A DNA stretch of 64,000 nucleotides from a bacterium (lineage in GTDB: Bacteria > CAIWAD01), in contig JAUXWS010000067.1 of assembly GCA_030685015.1 (NCBI GenBank), positions 77,397 to 141,396 of the forward strand, in the 5' to 3' direction. This document shows, in pieces, positions 62,014-64,000 of the stretch; position 1 is the first letter of the stretch; the number at the start of each line of letters is the position of its first letter. The notes under the pieces are model-generated. The model saw only the letters and a list, made by a program, of their open reading frames with translations, ran no database searches and was not told the origin of the DNA. The position numbers and the translations under genes are program-made.

Positions 62014-62321
62014 GGGGCGCTCCGCCCGTCCCCGGCGTGGACGAGGTCGCACATGGCGTCCAGCATGCGGGCCAGCACCTGGCCTTGGGCGCTGAGGCGC
62101 AGCTCCGCCCCCTGGCGGACGCCCGCCACCAGGCCGCAGGCGCGCAGGGGCTCGAGCAGGCGGGCCACGCTGGACTGGGGCAGGCCCAGCTCCTCCACCA
62201 GATGCTTCTGGCTGGGGCACTCGCCCTCCATCAGCTGGCAGGCGATGCGCAGGCGCTGGGGGTGGCCCAGGGCCTTGAAGACCTCCGCTGCGCGACGGAT
62301 CTCCTCGACAGTGCGTTGCAT
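62010..62321 (-). CDS. ArsR-family regulator of the sulfur operon
   Basis: A 103-residue winged-helix repressor: EVFKALGHPQRLRIACQLME, then the recognition helix region ELGLPQSSVARLLEPLRACG. Cys28 (RLRIACQL) and Cys91 (LDAMCDLV) lie where persulfide-sensing ArsR proteins of the SqrR/BigR kind have their two Cys, so sensing of sulfane sulfur is plausible. The arsenic-site CVC motif is absent. ATG 62321 is preferred (GAGG 6 bases upstream); ATG 62333 is in frame. It is the first gene of the operon and overlaps the molybdoenzyme start. Confidence 0.85.
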   Translation of the reverse strand: MQRTVEEIRRAAEVFKALGHPQRLRIACQLMEGECPSQKHLVEELGLPQSSVARLLEPLRACGLVAGVRQGAELRLSAQGQVLARMLDAMCDLVHAGDGRSAP

Positions 62322-62366
62322 GGGCGGCCTCATGATCGAACCCGGATAATCGGATATGCGGGAGGG

Positions 62367-62395
62367 AGGATAGGATTTGCCGGAACGATTGTCAA
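62367..62395 (-). promoter_or_regulatory. Sigma-70-like promoter of the sulfur operon
   Basis: On the minus strand TTGACA (62395-62390), 17 bases, TATCCT (62372-62367). The start site would be about 35 bases upstream of the arsR ATG. The -35 box is half of a TGTCAA-GGGA-TTGACA inverted repeat (62390-62405). Downstream, CGGATAATCGGATA (62344-62357) holds two CGGATA-like units that could be an operator. Confidence 0.7.
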
Positions 62396-62500
62396 GGGAT
62401 TGACAGGAAGAGGGTGCGCAGGGGTGACGCTTCGGTTCTGCCTGCCCGTCCCGTCCGCGCTGAAGCTCCACAGGCGATGCAGGGAAGAATTGCTTGCATG

Positions 62501-62541
62501 TTCGCCACGGCGTGGCGAATAACACGCCATGATTTGGCGAA
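62501..62541. promoter_or_regulatory. Palindromes at the start of the decayed DUF4143 gene
   Basis: TTCGCCACG and CGTGGCGAA (62501-62519) form a 9-bp inverted repeat around one base. A second repeat, CGCCA-TGATT-TGGCG (62525-62539), straddles the ATG. The unit TGGCGAA occurs twice. This resembles the palindrome before the intact DUF4143 gene at 49157-49179 in position but not in sequence. Confidence 0.45.
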
Positions 62542-62866
62542 ACATCACATCCGCCGTGGAGCAGGCCCTGGCCGACACGCCCGTCCTGTTCCTGATCGGG
62601 GCCCGGCAAACGGGCAAGAGCACGCTGGCCCGCGCCGTCGCCGAAGGGCGCCAGGGACGTACCTGCCCCTGGAGGTGAAGGCGGCGGACACCGTGCAGGG
62701 GGCCGACCTGCGCGGACTCAAGACCCTGCGCGACCAGCTGGGCGGGCGCCTGGCGCGGGGTGTGCTGCTCCACGGGGGCCGGGATGTCGTCCCTCTGGGC
62801 GAACGCCTGTGTGCCCTGCCCCAGGCCCATCTCTGGCAGACGCCGGCGCCGCCCCCGGAGTCCTGA
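62529..62866 (+). pseudogene. DUF4143-type ATPase with large internal deletion and frameshift
   Basis: The first frame reads the N-terminus of an AAA/DUF4143 ATPase, including the Walker A FLIGARQTGKSTLARAVAEG, and stops at about 62679. A second frame then reads the typical C-terminus of the same family: LPLEVKAADTVQGADLRGLK, LGGRLARGVLLHGG and VVPLGERLCALP. The middle (Walker B, sensor and DUF4143 core, roughly 270 residues) is missing. It is therefore a decayed relative of the intact gene at 49192-50415. Confidence 0.8.
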
Positions 62867-63072
62867 GGCGCCCGGGAGACACGGGCAGAGCGCCCCTGGC
62901 CGCACTATCTCGAACCCTGCCATTTTTCTGTTGCAGGACTGCCGGGGCTTCTGCATGCTCTGGGGACCGGGGAGAGGCAGCTTGCCCATTGGGTGCGCCG
63001 AATCCGGGGGGAGATTCAAGTCGATTCACCGACAGATTGCATAATCAGAAGTTCGGCGGACTGGAGACTGCA

Positions 63073-63837
63073 ATGCTGAAGGTCGCTTTCATCTCCAACC
63101 GGCATCCGGCAGATTCTGACTTCACCATCCTTCTCAGCCTCATGATGCGGGCGGGCTGGGTGGTGAATCCCACGGTGAGCGAAGGACTCGCCTTGGTTCT
63201 GCGAGACGGAGTCCCTGTTTCGGACGATGCGGGAACGCCCAGCCTGGTGGCTTCTGGCCATGGCTCTGCCCACACGGTTTACCTCCGCGCTATTCCGGAT
63301 CGCAACCATCCCGAGGAAGCCATCGACAGGTTCCGTGGCCTCGGTTTCGAACTCGCCTGCGTCCGTGGAGCCAATCTCCACTTGGGCAAGATCCGCCTCT
63401 CCAATAGAAATCACCCGGATTCGAAGTTTGATGTAGTCGTTGAGAAGGTGCGGTTCCCCGACGGCATCTGGGGCGGGTGCGGCGAGATGGTCGTCGAGCG
63501 ACTTGAAGCCTCGTCGCCATTCGCGCTGTGCCCAGAGAGCGGCGGCTTCCTTCCCCTCCTGACCGCCCCGCTCGAATGTCGGCTCGAGCCCCCGGAAACG
63601 CATCCATTCGGTCTTGCGAGGCGTCCGTTCAGTTTCGCGGGTGTCGCCTGGCGACCTACACCCCGCGTTCTCTTTGCCTGCGACATGTTCAGCGACCGCA
63701 TGATTCACAAGGGTGAGAACGCCGTTCTGCTCCGCCACCTGCTGTCAGAGTGCGTTGCTGCCCATCTGGATGGCGAGATGCGGAGAATCGCCCTCGGGGT
63801 CCTTTCGGCAACGCCTCTGCAAGAGGGTGACGGATGA
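63073..63837 (+). CDS. Hypothetical protein, unknown
   Basis: A 254-residue soluble protein without signal peptide or membrane segment. LKVAFISNRHPADSDFTILL begins the protein. NRNHPDSKFDVVVEKVRF and a Cys-containing middle (SSPFALCPESGGFLPLLTAP) follow, and the C-terminus holds RVLFACDMFSDRMIHKGENA. I do not recognise a family. ATG 63073 has a GGAG site 7 bases upstream. It lies between two pieces of decayed mobile or accessory DNA and has less extreme codon bias than the housekeeping genes, so it may have been acquired by transfer. Confidence 0.6.
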   Translation: MLKVAFISNRHPADSDFTILLSLMMRAGWVVNPTVSEGLALVLRDGVPVSDDAGTPSLVASGHGSAHTVYLRAIPDRNHPEEAIDRFRGLGFELACVRGANLHLGKIRLSNRNHPDSKFDVVVEKVRFPDGIWGGCGEMVVERLEASSPFALCPESGGFLPLLTAPLECRLEPPETHPFGLARRPFSFAGVAWRPTPRVLFACDMFSDRMIHKGENAVLLRHLLSECVAAHLDGEMRRIALGVLSATPLQEGDG

Positions 63838-63849
63838 AGTTCGCCGACG

Positions 63850-64000
63850 GGCCGCCGAACACTGCTGGCCAACATCTATCTGCATACGCTGGATACGATG
63901 TGGCAGCAGAAGCACGGGGACGTGGGTCGCCTGGTTCGTTACTGCGACGATTTCGTGATCGTGTGTGCCTCCCGCCGCCTGGCGGAACAGGCCCAGACGA
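63850..64000 (+). pseudogene. Reverse-transcriptase fragment (group II intron type), 5'-truncated, runs off the window
   Basis: From about 63862 one frame reads LLANIYLHTLDTMWQQKHG, then RLVRYCDDFVIVCASRRLAE. This is the core of a group II intron-type reverse transcriptase with the YCDD catalytic motif. The normal upstream motif (GTPQGGVxSP) is missing: the sequence before LLANI is not RT-like. So the gene is broken at its 5' side, at or near the end of the preceding gene. The 3' part lies beyond the window. Confidence 0.75.

Overview
The window is GC-rich bacterial chromosome, dense with genes on both strands and with many ATGA or GTGA stop/start overlaps. Four features point to a Gram-negative member of the Fibrobacteres-Chlorobi-Bacteroidetes neighbourhood or a related candidate phylum: three large secreted proteins that end in a type IX secretion-style sorting domain (PNPFNP start, GVYL-like core), several predicted outer-membrane barrel proteins, a TamB-like protein, and peptidases of families C25 and C10. 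The sequence alone does not allow a finer assignment. I found no rRNA, tRNA or CRISPR array.

Layout. Positions 1-1560 hold the end of serA and a DUF1015 gene. Positions 1837-5207 hold a secreted barrel-like protein and a 14-repeat RCC1 propeller protein. Positions 5272-6706 encode a b-type membrane cytochrome and a decaheme cytochrome c. A zinc-ribbon gene and a broken IS30-type transposase follow. Positions 7858-11023 hold a complete diversity-generating retroelement (DGR): a lipoprotein with an FGE/SUMF1-type domain and a 3' variable repeat, an HRDC-domain protein, an Avd-type four-helix accessory protein, a DGR reverse transcriptase and a template repeat. Positions 11091-32970 are mostly housekeeping: purB, eno, an FtsB-like gene, DUF502, iscS-mnmA, panB-panC, a GlmU-like nucleotidyltransferase, rsfS, a PfkB kinase with mtnA, a TPR protein, uppS, tamB and a double CDGSH protein. 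Positions 33028-48975 hold lipoproteins, the C25 and C10 peptidase-like secreted proteins, ZIP and CDF metal transporters, a PduO-type adenosyltransferase and a CarF/TMEM189-like lipid desaturase. Positions 49192-50415 encode a DUF4143 ATPase. Positions 50555-54160 are the ffh-rpsP-rimM-trmD-rplS operon. Positions 56464-62321, on the minus strand, form a sulfur operon: ArsR regulator, Psr/Phs-type molybdoenzyme, FeS subunit, NrfD subunit and two YeeE/YedE transporter halves, the second fused to a rhodanese-like domain. The right end carries decayed mobile or accessory DNA: a deleted DUF4143 ATPase, an unknown gene and a 5'-truncated reverse transcriptase.

The most notable system is the DGR. 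Template (10751-10881) and variable repeat (8645-8776) differ mainly at template adenines (18 substitutions). The target is a predicted exported lipoprotein, so the retroelement probably diversifies a cell-surface binding face. The variable repeat carries one extra G relative to the template. This shifts the C-terminus out of the canonical GFRLC frame, so the copy seen here is either a naturally inactivated variant or an assembly error. The cassette also has a 15-bp inverted repeat downstream of the variable repeat, a template that overlaps the 3' end of the RT gene, and both HRDC and Avd accessory genes.
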